Shown here piece after piece: positions 23,557 through 31,633 of a stretch of DNA of 64,000 nt. The position numbers and the translations under genes were made by a program. The notes below the pieces were generated by a model, which saw only the letters and a program-made list of their open reading frames with translations, searched no databases and was not told the origin of the DNA. Each line of letters starts with the position of its first letter. Within the stretch, counting starts at the first letter, position 1. Source of the DNA: Chryseobacterium binzhouense (GTDB lineage: Bacteria; Bacteroidota; Bacteroidia; Flavobacteriales; Weeksellaceae); contig NZ_VKOG01000004.1 of NCBI RefSeq assembly GCF_007474545.1, positions 186,001 through 250,000 of the forward strand, written 5' to 3'.

Positions 23557-24636
23557 CTATTTTTTTAATTTTTTAAACTGAAAATAAGAGAATCTGATAT
23601 TTTTCTCTAAGTTATTAATAATCTGCTGATGATGCAGGAAAAATCCTGCCGCTAAGCCAATAAGACTTCCAATAACGGTATCAATGAGTCTTGCCGTCAT
23701 TAACGTTTCCACATTATGATAAGTTTCACTTGCAGTTTCTGCCAAAAGAATGGTTAAAGGGGTGATAAAAATTACTGCAAAGCCATAATTTCTTACAATC
23801 AGCAATTCAATAATGAACTGTAAAACCGTAATCATAAAAATTATTTCAAGCATTTCGGGATTAAACAAAAGAATCAGCCATACAAAACCAATTCCTATGA
23901 ATGTTCCCAGAATCCTGTGCATATTTCTCTGTCGGACATGCTCAAAATTCCTTCCCTGAATGATGGCAACCGTTGCAATGGAAATCCAGTAAGTGTTTTT
24001 AAATTCCAGAAGATGACCGATAACCAAAGTAAGAGCCATAAAAAATCCGATGATCGTACTTTCAACAAATTTTGTATACCTTCGTTTGTTAAAGCTTCTT
24101 CTCGGAACATTTACCACTTTGCTTTTCTCTATGAAAACCGAGTACAGAAAGGCAAAAGAACACGATAATATCGCTCCCATTGCAACCAGTCCGACTCTTG
24201 TGGGAATCATTTCAAGATCAAATTTATATGTACTCGCCATTGCGGCAACCATGATGAAGAAAAAGTTTCCCGGCGGCGGAATTTTAAAATAAGAGGAAAT
24301 GAAATGTGCCAGAAAAGAAATAATTCCGACCGATAAAGCTGCAAAATAAATATTAAACCCGAAAAAAGAACTTACCGTAAAAGAGAAAACAATTCCGAAA
24401 GCACAGATGGCGAGATGAATCATTCTCTGCGTAATGGAAGCCGAAGTAAAATATAAAATCGTTAAAGCTCCTAAACTTGAAAGCGCACCGTAATTGGGTT
24501 TTCCTGAAAAATGTCCTATGAAAAGACAGCTCCCGATGCAAAGTGCAGCAAGAAAAGGAAAATGCCATTTCCTTTCCGTTTGCTTAAACTCCAATAAATA
24601 CTGAAATCTGTTCTGTGTGGGGTTCTGTACTTTCAT
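23557..24636 (-). CDS. FUSC-family membrane transporter-like protein
   Basis: A 359-residue inner-membrane protein with about ten hydrophobic segments in two blocks separated by a basic loop (VPRRSFNKRRYTKF near 180-195). The second block contains NTYWISIATVAIIQGRNFEHVRQRNMHRILGTFIGI, the typical FUSC_2 (aromatic acid exporter/fusaric acid resistance-like) signature with a conserved R-x-x-G-T. The ATG directly abuts the mazG stop codon, so translation is coupled. Substrate unknown. The family exports aromatic or acidic compounds in characterised members. Confidence 0.85.
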   Translation of the reverse strand: MKVQNPTQNRFQYLLEFKQTERKWHFPFLAALCIGSCLFIGHFSGKPNYGALSSLGALTILYFTSASITQRMIHLAICAFGIVFSFTVSSFFGFNIYFAALSVGIISFLAHFISSYFKIPPPGNFFFIMVAAMASTYKFDLEMIPTRVGLVAMGAILSCSFAFLYSVFIEKSKVVNVPRRSFNKRRYTKFVESTIIGFFMALTLVIGHLLEFKNTYWISIATVAIIQGRNFEHVRQRNMHRILGTFIGIGFVWLILLFNPEMLEIIFMITVLQFIIELLIVRNYGFAVIFITPLTILLAETASETYHNVETLMTARLIDTVIGSLIGLAAGFFLHHQQIINNLEKNIRFSYFQFKKLKK

Positions 24637-25404
24637 TTATTGTAGACGCTTAGCTTTTTCCCATAAAACATCCATTTCTTCCAAAGAAAGATCGGCAAGT
24701 TTCAGATCCTGTTCCAAAGCTAAGGTTTCCATCTTCTGAAACCTTGAAATGAATTTAAGATTGGTTCTTTCGAGTGCAGAATCGGGATTGATTCCCGAAA
24801 TTCGTGCGTAATTGATTAATGAGAAAAATACATCACCCAATTCCTGTTCTTTTTTATCCAAATCTGTTTCTGCATGAAACTCCTGAATTTCTTCATCTAC
24901 TTTTTTCCACGCATCTTCCGCATCATGAAATTCAAAACCTATTCCTTTCACTTTATCCTGAATTCTATAGGCTTTTACCAGACTCGGCAGACTTTTCGGT
25001 ACGCCGCCCAAAATGGACTTATTTCCTTCTTTCAGTTTTAGTTTTTCCCAGTTCTGTTTTACCTCTTCTTCGTCTTTCACTTCTGTGTCCCCGTAAATAT
25101 GAGGATGGCGGAAAATTAATTTCTCGTTTAAAGAATTAATGACATCCGCAATATCGAAACTGCCTTTCTCAGAGCCTATTTTGGCATAAAAAACCAGATG
25201 AAGCAGCACATCTCCCAACTCTTTTTTTATTTCCTGCAGATCATTCTGCAAAATGGCATCCGAAAGCTCGTAGGTTTCCTCCAGCGTTAAATGACGAAGC
25301 GATTCCAGCGTCTGTTTCTGATCCCACGGACATTTTTCACGCAGACCGTCCATAATGTCCAATAATCTTCCGAAAGCTTCCAGTTTTTCCTGTTTGGTAT
25401 TCAT
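24637..25404 (-). CDS. mazG: Nucleoside triphosphate pyrophosphohydrolase MazG
   Basis: A 255-residue cytosolic house-cleaning enzyme that hydrolyses NTPs to NMP and PPi. Two MazG folds are visible: the first with LTLEETYELSDAI and KKELGDVLLHLVFYAKIG, the second with VDEEIQEFH and KEQELGDVFFSLINYARI, giving the E-E-x-x-E...E-x-x-D metal site. CPWDQKQTLESLRHL is the family signature near the N-terminus. A start five residues upstream (25419) is possible, but the promoter element at 25434-25427 predicts a transcript start near 25420, so the ATG at 25404 is preferred. First gene of the operon with FUSC and the propeller lipoprotein. Confidence 0.95.
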   Translation of the reverse strand: MNTKQEKLEAFGRLLDIMDGLREKCPWDQKQTLESLRHLTLEETYELSDAILQNDLQEIKKELGDVLLHLVFYAKIGSEKGSFDIADVINSLNEKLIFRHPHIYGDTEVKDEEEVKQNWEKLKLKEGNKSILGGVPKSLPSLVKAYRIQDKVKGIGFEFHDAEDAWKKVDEEIQEFHAETDLDKKEQELGDVFFSLINYARISGINPDSALERTNLKFISRFQKMETLALEQDLKLADLSLEEMDVLWEKAKRLQ

Positions 25405-25426
25405 ATTCTGAGAATTCAAAGTGATG

Positions 25427-25434
25427 CAAATTTA
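25427..25434 (-). promoter_or_regulatory. -7 element of the mazG operon
   Basis: On the minus strand TAAATTTG matches TAnnTTTG. It predicts transcription from about 25420, giving a short leader before the ATG at 25404. No good -33 TTG was found. Confidence 0.5.
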
Positions 25435-25615
25435 CGGGAAATCTTTGTGAAAGTGCTTTTGTCTTGAAATAAAAGAATGTTTGTGCTGGCTAAGTACAGC
25501 CGACGGTGATGTGGTTTATTATTTATTATTATTGTAGAAGCGGATTGAGTAAACATACTTAGATTTTTAATCCTAAAAATATAACTCCTGAACATTAGCA
25601 AGAGTTATGTACATC

Positions 25616-25645
25616 AATAAATTCAGTATTTTTACTGAATTTATT
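25616..25645. repeat. Perfect 13-bp inverted repeat
   Basis: AATAAATTCAGTA (25616-25628) and TACTGAATTTATT (25633-25645) are perfect reverse complements with a TTTT loop, followed by an AT-rich stretch. No gene ends here, since both neighbours are transcribed away from it, so it may be an operator, a small-RNA terminator or a relic of the inserted segment. Confidence 0.7.
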
Positions 25646-25829
25646 AAAATTATTCTTCTTTACATTTGCTATGAGGAAAACCGTAATGAAACACAAGTCT
25701 TACAATATATTTTTGTAGTCAACAATTATAATTTATAAAGAATAATTTAAGTCTTTCAAATAAGAATTTAAAATTACAGATTTTTATAACTCTTTTTCAT
25801 TAAAATTTAACCAATTCTATAATAATGAT

Positions 25830-27317
25830 ATGTTACAAAAAACAAATTTATATAGCTTATATCGAGCTAACTTTGACTTTGACGAAAAAACATTTTTAGC
25901 TTATCTAAAATTTCATTCCATAAAAATTAAAACAAACGAACTTTTAGATTTAATAAAATGTATTAAGGCATTATTGGCTCCAGGAATGGCTAAATACAGA
26001 GCATTTGAATACTTTTCATTTGGCTTTGTGATTCCTCAAATAGGAAAGGAATTTGATTTACTACGTTTTGGAATTAGATCAATTATAAACATAGAATTAA
26101 AATCTGAAAGTACTGCTGATAAAATTAAAGATCAGTTATTAAAAAATAAATATTATTTAAGATTCCTAAATTTAAAATTATATCTATTCACTTATGTTTC
26201 AAGCGAAAATAAGTTTTATAATTTAAATGATGATGATGAATTACAATTAACTGAGATTTCACGAATAATCGCTTTGTTAAATCAAGAAACAGTAAATACA
26301 GATATTGACTTATCAACAATTTTTAATCCTTCTGATTTTTTAGTTTCTCCATTTAATTCCACCGAAAAATTTATTAATAAAGAATATTTTTTAACCACTG
26401 AACAAGACCAATTTAAAAAGAAAATACTTAAAGATATTGAAACAGATCACAAACAATTTATTGTTGTTAAAGGTCAACCAGGCTCAGGCAAGACATTACT
26501 TATATATAATTTAGCTGAATATTTTTCCACGAAAAAAAATACAATAATAATACATTGTGCTAATCTAAATGATGGTCAGATTGAACTTATTCATAATTAT
26601 AGTTGGAATATTATTCCTGTTAAAGAATACTCAAAAATAGTTAATCAAAAAATTGAGTTTATCATTGTAGATGAAAGTCAAAGAATAAGAAAAGCTCAAT
26701 TAGAACAAATTATTGATCATGCTAAAAAAAACAACATTGTTATAATTTTTTCATATGATGAAAAACAAGTTCTTCATTCTTCAGAAAAAAGAAATAAAAT
26801 ACCTGATTTTATTCAAGACAAAACTTCACCAGAAATATATAGTTTAACTTCTAAAATAAGAACTAATAAGGAGATTACTGCGTTTATAAAATCATTATTT
26901 GACAAGAAAAGAATAATAGAACAATATCGGTACGAATCTGTTGAGTTAGTGTATTTAAATAATATGGAGGAAACTAAAGCATTCATGGCAAGTGATATTG
27001 TGGGAGATTGGACGGTAATAAATTACACCCCTTCATTATACGACAAACACCAATATGAGAATTATCATAATCCTCAAGTTTCAAAAAAAACACATAGTGT
27101 AATAGGTCAAGAATTTGATAAAGTGATAGTTGTTGTAGATCAAGATTTCAATTATATAAATGATTCATTAGTATATACAAAAAGATGTTTTTATGACCCT
27201 GGCTTTATGTTGTATCAAAACATAACTAGAGCAAGAAACAAAATAAAAGTAGTAATAGTAAATAATATTGAAGTTATGAATAGATGTCTACATATTTTAA
27301 ATATTCAAAAAAAATAG
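25830..27317 (+). CDS. PD-(D/E)xK nuclease-like plus SF1 helicase protein (DUF2075-like)
   Basis: A 495-residue solitary protein. The N-terminal domain has D76 in GKEFDLLRFG and E89-x-K91 in NIELKSES, the spacing of a PD-(D/E)xK nuclease core. A P-loop helicase follows: Walker A G215-QPGSGKT, Walker B IIVDESQ (D281-E282), a K-I-R-T-N-K-E-I-T motif, SVIGQEFDKVIVVVD and a C-terminal QNITRARNKIKVVIV, i.e. SF1/DUF2075 motifs. It is much richer in A+T than its neighbours and splits the mazG and ruvX-def-DUF5606 neighbourhood. Nuclease-helicase single proteins include antiphage proteins such as Nhi; defence is inferred, not shown. A repair or DNA-processing role is the alternative. ATG start; no promoter recognised. 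Confidence 0.75.
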   Translation: MLQKTNLYSLYRANFDFDEKTFLAYLKFHSIKIKTNELLDLIKCIKALLAPGMAKYRAFEYFSFGFVIPQIGKEFDLLRFGIRSIINIELKSESTADKIKDQLLKNKYYLRFLNLKLYLFTYVSSENKFYNLNDDDELQLTEISRIIALLNQETVNTDIDLSTIFNPSDFLVSPFNSTEKFINKEYFLTTEQDQFKKKILKDIETDHKQFIVVKGQPGSGKTLLIYNLAEYFSTKKNTIIIHCANLNDGQIELIHNYSWNIIPVKEYSKIVNQKIEFIIVDESQRIRKAQLEQIIDHAKKNNIVIIFSYDEKQVLHSSEKRNKIPDFIQDKTSPEIYSLTSKIRTNKEITAFIKSLFDKKRIIEQYRYESVELVYLNNMEETKAFMASDIVGDWTVINYTPSLYDKHQYENYHNPQVSKKTHSVIGQEFDKVIVVVDQDFNYINDSLVYTKRCFYDPGFMLYQNITRARNKIKVVIVNNIEVMNRCLHILNIQKK

Positions 27318-27425
27318 TCACAAAACAATTTACGACTAAGCAATTTTTTACGAATATAATATAAATGGCTGCAGATACATAATTTTAAAAAAGAATGCTC
27401 TTTTGTTAACACTTAGACAGTTAAA

Positions 27426-27455
27426 GTAAAAACCTCATCATTTCTGACGAGGCTT
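27426..27455 (-). terminator. Rho-independent terminator of the ruvX-def-DUF5606 operon
   Basis: AACCTCATC (27431-27439) and GACGAGGCTT (27446-27455) pair with one wobble around a 6-nt loop. On the minus strand the hairpin is followed by TTTTT. It lies 25 nt after the DUF5606 stop. Confidence 0.8.
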
Positions 27456-27479
27456 ATATTTTAAATTAAGATCAATGAA

Positions 27480-28040
27480 TTATCCCATTTTTCTATGTGT
27501 GCTTTTTGCAGCTGCTTTTGCTCCTGTATTTGCTTTTACTTTAGGAGTAGCCGGCTTTTCAGCTTTTGGAGCAGCCTTCTTTGGTGCTTCCTGATCAAGA
27601 CTTACTTCTTCCGCTTTTTCTCCGTCAGTAGTTTCAGGTTCTGCTTTTACAAAGCTTTCAGGCGTAATGTATCCTGCTTTGTGAAGAATATTATACCATT
27701 GAGCCAGTTTTTTAATATCTGATGTATATACTCTTTCCGTATCATAATTAGGAAGAGAGGCCGACATAAAATCAGTAAGCTCTGCTTCTGATGATTTATG
27801 AGAAATAGTTTCTTTGTAATCGGTATTTTTAGCAATATTTTCGAAAACTTCAAACAAAGGCACTTCTTTGTCGAATGTAAACATGGCAATATTATCCAAA
27901 AGACTTACCTGACTGGAGTTGCCGATGCTTACTTTCTTTTTTGAAGTAACATCTTCAATGATAAATCCGTTTCTCAATTGCGAAACCAACTTGTAAAGTC
28001 CTGGTTTTCCGGAAATTGAAATTATTTTTTCTAACAGCAT
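27480..28040 (-). CDS. DUF5606 domain-containing protein
   Basis: A 186-residue cytoplasmic protein of a Bacteroidota family of unknown function. Residues 1-140 hold the conserved domain: LLEKIISISGKPGLYKLVSQ, the SKKKVSIG block and LAQWYNILHKAGYITPE at its end. The last 45 residues are a low-complexity Lys/Ala/Pro/Thr tail, suggestive of nucleic-acid contact but not proof of it. It is the last gene of an apparent operon with ruvX and def (70-nt gap after def) and ends at a clear terminator. Confidence 0.88.
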   Translation of the reverse strand: MLLEKIISISGKPGLYKLVSQLRNGFIIEDVTSKKKVSIGNSSQVSLLDNIAMFTFDKEVPLFEVFENIAKNTDYKETISHKSSEAELTDFMSASLPNYDTERVYTSDIKKLAQWYNILHKAGYITPESFVKAEPETTDGEKAEEVSLDQEAPKKAAPKAEKPATPKVKANTGAKAAAKSTHRKMG

Positions 28041-28109
28041 AATTTTTTTATTTTTAATTTCAACAAAAGCTTTCGGCTTTCTATTTTTATAATTTACTCA
28101 GTTATATTT

Positions 28110-28682
28110 CTATTTTGGGAATCTCATTTTATAATTGATAGAGACATCTCCTTGCGTAATTTTTGTAAGCTTACCTTTTACAAGCTTCTTTTTGAGGGCA
28201 CTCAGATGATCTGTAAAAAGCGTGCCTTCTATGTGATCATATTCATGCTGAATTACGCGGGCTCTAATATCGGAAAAAGTTTCTGTATGCTTCACAAAAT
28301 TTTCATCAAAATATTCGATCAGAATTGTACTTTTTCTTTTGACATCTTCCCGCACATCCGGAATGGAAAGGCAGCCTTCATTAAACTTCCATTCTTCCCC
28401 GGATTCTTCAAGAATTTTTGCATTGATGAAAACTTTTCTGAATTCCTTCAGCTCATCTGCAATATCTTCATAATCTTCATCTTCTGCCAAAGGAGTAACA
28501 TCTACGATGAATAATCTGATATCCAAACCAATCTGCGGCGCAGCCAGACCAATTCCGTTGGCACTGTACATGGTTTCAAACATATTATCAATCAGCTCCT
28601 GAAGGTCAGGGTAATTTTTATCTATTTCTTTTCCTGTTTTCCTTAAAACCGGATCTCCAAAAGCTCTTATTGGTAAAATCAT
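28110..28682 (-). CDS. def: Peptide deformylase
   Basis: A 190-residue metalloenzyme that removes the N-formyl group from nascent proteins. All three family motifs are present: G43-I-G-L-A-A-P-Q, E102-G-C104-L-S with the metal-binding cysteine, and H146-E-Y-D-H150 with the two histidines and catalytic glutamate. The insertion EDEDYEDIADELKE (about 67-80) is an acidic loop common in Bacteroidota def proteins. The start overlaps the ruvX stop by 4 nt, showing translational coupling. Confidence 0.97.
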   Translation of the reverse strand: MILPIRAFGDPVLRKTGKEIDKNYPDLQELIDNMFETMYSANGIGLAAPQIGLDIRLFIVDVTPLAEDEDYEDIADELKEFRKVFINAKILEESGEEWKFNEGCLSIPDVREDVKRKSTILIEYFDENFVKHTETFSDIRARVIQHEYDHIEGTLFTDHLSALKKKLVKGKLTKITQGDVSINYKMRFPK

Positions 28683-29095
28683 CTTGTTTTCTGTTCTAAA
28701 AAATTCTGCAATATAATTGTTGCGCTTACTTTATCTATCAAACCTTTCTGTTGTCGCTGCTTTTTACTTTTTCCGCTTTGGGATATAAAAAATGATGCCA
28801 TTTTTGAAGTGAAGCGCTCATCGAATCTTTCTACTTCAATATGAGGATATTCTGTTTTAAATTTTTCAATGAAACTTAAAATATCCTTTTCTACTTCAGA
28901 AAGCTGACCTTTCAAATCTACAGGAAGTCCTACTACGATAGTTTCTACTTTATTTTTATTGAAATATTCCGTAAAAAATTCCATTAAGAATTTGGTTTCT
29001 ACGGTATCAAGTCCGCTTGCAATAATCTGCAAATCATCTGTTGCTGCAATGCCGCAACGGGCTTTTCCGTAATCAATCGCAAGGATTTGTCCCAT
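28679..29095 (-). CDS. ruvX: Putative pre-16S rRNA nuclease / Holliday junction resolvase-like protein
   Basis: A 138-residue RNase H-fold protein of the YqgF/RuvX family, implicated in 16S rRNA 5' processing. The first catalytic aspartate lies in ILAIDYGKARCGIA (D8), VGLPVDLKGQ near residue 76 matches the family, and VERFDERFTSK near residue 105 carries the next acidic residue. Length is standard. First gene of the operon with def (4-nt overlap) and DUF5606. Confidence 0.95.
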   Translation of the reverse strand: MGQILAIDYGKARCGIAATDDLQIIASGLDTVETKFLMEFFTEYFNKNKVETIVVGLPVDLKGQLSEVEKDILSFIEKFKTEYPHIEVERFDERFTSKMASFFISQSGKSKKQRQQKGLIDKVSATIILQNFLEQKTR

Positions 29096-29102
29096 AAGTC
29101 TG

Positions 29103-29110
29103 CAAATTTA
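29103..29110 (-). promoter_or_regulatory. -7 element of the ruvX operon
   Basis: TAAATTTG on the minus strand matches TAnnTTTG, 7 nt before the ATG at 29095. Transcription would begin at or next to the start codon, so the mRNA may be almost leaderless. No -33 TTG was seen. Confidence 0.45.
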
Positions 29111-29296
29111 ATAAAATTTACTGATTTTATTTATTACACAGTTTTTTTTGTGAAATCATATTTTTTTTAATTAATTTTTCTTTAATTTTATGTTCCTCAA
29201 AATCAATGCTATGAAACTGTCATAATCCTATTTGAGTCATTAGCACCATAGAATACAGCAAAATACATGGCAAATAAACGATAAAAAAAACTATAT

Positions 29297-29779
29297 ATGA
29301 AAAAACTTATACTCGTAAGACATGCAAAAAGTGACTGGCCGGAAGAAACTGATGATTTTGACAGACCTTTGGCTGATAAAGGTTTGCAGGATGCTTTGAA
29401 AATGTCTAAATTTCTAAAGACCAACAATATTGATATAGATTATTTAATTTCCAGTCCTGCTGTAAGAGCTTTAAATACGTGTAAAATTTTTAATCAAACT
29501 TATCATCTTGAATTAACCACCAATGACAAGCTTTATCATCCATCTGAAAGTAATTTTTTGTCTGTAATTTATGATCTTGATGACAGCCTGAATTCTGTTG
29601 CTTTATTCTCTCACAATAACGGAATTTCTAATTTTGCCAATTCTATTTCTGAAGATATTTTTCATTTTCCTACCTGCGGAGTTGCCGGTTTTGAGATTGA
29701 ATGTGACTCCTGGTCACAGTTTGACGGAGCAAAAAAGAAACTTCTTTTCTTCTACGAACCCGGGAAGATAAAAGTTTAA
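29297..29779 (+). CDS. SixA-type histidine phosphatase
   Basis: A 160-residue cytosolic protein of the histidine phosphatase (RHG) superfamily. The phosphate-binding motif LILVRHAKSDW (R8-H9) is at the N-terminus, D-x-x-R-P-L-x-x-K-G is typical of the SixA branch, and the second histidine lies in VALFSHNNGIS. Characterised SixA removes phosphate from phosphohistidine proteins. It stands alone, diverging from ruvX, and is followed by a repeat element. A different small phosphomonoester cannot be excluded as substrate. Confidence 0.88.
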   Translation: MKKLILVRHAKSDWPEETDDFDRPLADKGLQDALKMSKFLKTNNIDIDYLISSPAVRALNTCKIFNQTYHLELTTNDKLYHPSESNFLSVIYDLDDSLNSVALFSHNNGISNFANSISEDIFHFPTCGVAGFEIECDSWSQFDGAKKKLLFFYEPGKIKV

Positions 29780-29790
29780 AGCAAAAAATT

Positions 29791-29845
29791 CCCCTCCTTT
29801 GGAGGGGTGGCGAAAATTCGACAGAATTTTTGACGGGGTGGTTAA
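29791..29845. repeat. Double-hairpin intergenic element (CCCCTCC type)
   Basis: CCCCTCC (29791-29797) pairs with GGAGGGG (29801-29807) around TTT, and AAAATTC (29813-29819) pairs with GAATTTT (29824-29830) around GACA, followed by GACGGGGTGGTTAAA. The high GC of the first hairpin is unlike its surroundings. The wording resembles a repeated intergenic element I have seen in Flavobacteriia genomes; only one copy is in the window. It lies between two converging genes and could terminate both. Confidence 0.6.
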
Positions 29846-29892
29846 ATATTTTCTAATCTAAGATTAAATTTAAGCCAATTTATACAAAGAAA

Positions 29893-31434
29893 CTATTTTC
29901 TCTTCAAATCCAGATCATCAAAATCAAAACTGAAATCTGTAACATCAGAAATCGCTTTCATTTTTGCTGATTCGGCTTTACCATTTTCATTATAGTTAAA
30001 AATCAGATAAGCATCGGCATCATAACTTCTGTCATCCCATTTGATGATGAACGTGTTGTTTGAATAAGGCAGCATTTCACCTTTTAATCTTGGTGAGTTT
30101 TTACAAAAAATCCTGTAAGTATTTCCCGTTTGAGAAATTTCAACATCTCCGAACCATTGGTCGTTATAAGTTCCTGTAAACTGTTCAGGTTTTGGATGAA
30201 GATGCTTCTCTTTTCTGAATGCTTCAGATTTGGCAAATGTTTCTTTCTTCTGCTTATTAAATTCTTCCTCCAATTTTTTCATTCTTTCGCTGTAAGTTTT
30301 CAGCCAGTTTCTGTCGGCAATGCTCAGATAAGAATCTTTCACTGTATTTGTAATCGTGTTGAATGCTGCACCCGACTGTTGATTGGTTAAAACAACAATT
30401 CCCAATTTCATATCCGGAATCAGGGTAAACTGCGTTACGGTTCCGATCAGTCCGCCTGTATGCTGAATTTGCTTATGACCTTTTACATCACTTAGAAACC
30501 AGCCCAAACCGTATCCGTAGAAACTTGTGTCATAAGGATTTTTCATTGCAACTCCACTCGGAATCTGCAGGCTCCACAGCTGCTGAATATTTTTATCGGA
30601 AACCAGTTTCTTTCCGTCTTTTGTTGTAAAATTATTCAGAAGACATTCTGCCCATGTCGTCATGTCTTTGATGTTGCTCATAATCCCTCCTGCTGCATTG
30701 GCTGTTTCGTTCCAGTCGTGCGGAACAGCAATCGCTTTACCGTCTACCGGAGCGTGCGCATCAATTTTGTTGGTAACTGATTTTGCTCTGTTGTAACTTC
30801 CGAAACTTGATGTCATTCCGACAGGTTTCATAATTTTTTGCTCAATAAAATCAGCCCAGCTTAATCCGGAAATTCTGGTAATTACTTCTCCGGCAACGAT
30901 AAACATGATATTGTTGTAATCTAAAGTCGTTCTGAAAGGATTCTCAGGCTTCAAATATCTCACATTATGTACAATATCATTTACCGTTAAACTTCCGCCT
31001 TCCGGAAAAAACATGAGATCTCCCTGTCCCAAACCCAATCCTGCTCTATGAGTAACCAAATCTTTGATGGTAACATTTTGTGAAACATACGGATCATACA
31101 TCTGAAATTCAGGAATATATTTTGAAACTTTATCATCCCAATTCAGCTTCCCTTCATCAGCCAGAATTGCCAGAGCAACACAGGTAAAAGCTTTTGAATT
31201 AGAAGCAATTCCCACCAGAGTATTATCATCCATCGGCTGTCTGGTTGTTAAAGAACGAACTCCGAAACCTTTGGAATATATAATTTTGCCATCTTTGATG
31301 ACACCTACCGACATTCCCGGAACATCAAATGTTTTTATCGTATTTTGAATGAGTTCGTCCAGTTTTTTTTCTTCGATCTGCCCAAAACAGATAAGAGATA
31401 AGAGAAGAAAGAAGAAAGAGAAATTTTGCTTCAT
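29893..31434 (-). CDS. Serine hydrolase of the class C beta-lactamase / PBP4* family
   Basis: About 513 residues, exported (signal MKQNFSFFFLLLSLICFG-Q). The frame extends upstream to 31515, but the signal peptide and the -7 element at 31459-31452 fix the ATG at 31434. Family motifs are S-x-x-K in IASNSKAFT, Y-x-N in TLDYNNIMF and H-T-G in QHTGGLIG, giving the serine acyl-enzyme machinery. A C-terminal part (about 400-513) resembles the DUF3471 beta domain of such periplasmic hydrolases. Substrate unknown: characterised members are esterases, D-amino peptidases or beta-lactamases. Stands alone. Confidence 0.9.
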   Translation of the reverse strand: MKQNFSFFFLLLSLICFGQIEEKKLDELIQNTIKTFDVPGMSVGVIKDGKIIYSKGFGVRSLTTRQPMDDNTLVGIASNSKAFTCVALAILADEGKLNWDDKVSKYIPEFQMYDPYVSQNVTIKDLVTHRAGLGLGQGDLMFFPEGGSLTVNDIVHNVRYLKPENPFRTTLDYNNIMFIVAGEVITRISGLSWADFIEQKIMKPVGMTSSFGSYNRAKSVTNKIDAHAPVDGKAIAVPHDWNETANAAGGIMSNIKDMTTWAECLLNNFTTKDGKKLVSDKNIQQLWSLQIPSGVAMKNPYDTSFYGYGLGWFLSDVKGHKQIQHTGGLIGTVTQFTLIPDMKLGIVVLTNQQSGAAFNTITNTVKDSYLSIADRNWLKTYSERMKKLEEEFNKQKKETFAKSEAFRKEKHLHPKPEQFTGTYNDQWFGDVEISQTGNTYRIFCKNSPRLKGEMLPYSNNTFIIKWDDRSYDADAYLIFNYNENGKAESAKMKAISDVTDFSFDFDDLDLKRK

Positions 31435-31451
31435 TGTTTTTTTAATTTTTC

Positions 31452-31459
31452 CAAAGTTA
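31452..31459 (-). promoter_or_regulatory. -7 element of the serine hydrolase gene
   Basis: TAACTTTG on the minus strand matches TAnnTTTG. It predicts transcription near 31445, about 11 nt before the ATG at 31434 and downstream of the longer open frame start, supporting the shorter protein. Confidence 0.55.
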
Positions 31460-31633
31460 ATCAATTCGGGATTATTGAGTAAATTTGTGACTTGTTTAAA
31501 CCGCAAAAGAAACAAAAAAGATTTTATTTGTTAAAGGTTCCAAAGTTCCCAAAAACCTATGTGAACGATCTTGTAATCTTTTGAAAATACTATCCATTAT
31601 CTTATGTAACTTTTGCTGTATAAAAAATTGAAA

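Larger units (their letters stand above)
25405..25829. other. Gene-free gap between mazG and the nuclease-helicase
   Basis: This 425-nt gap holds the mazG promoter at its left end, a weak hairpin (TAACTC...GAGTTA, about 25582-25607) and a perfect 13-bp hairpin at 25616-25645. The remainder is extremely AT-rich with no open frame I would accept as a gene. No clear -7 element for the right-hand gene was found. Confidence 0.6.

Noticed and set aside
25416-25601. 61-residue minus-strand frame upstream of mazG
   Set aside because: It overlaps the mazG promoter, has no recognisable domain and a composition expected of AT-rich noise.
25405-25829. tRNA or att site as the insertion point of the nuclease-helicase
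   Set aside because: No cloverleaf, integrase or long direct repeat was found near it.
31435-31515. 27-residue N-terminal extension of the serine hydrolase
   Set aside because: It would bury the signal peptide and lies upstream of the predicted transcript start.
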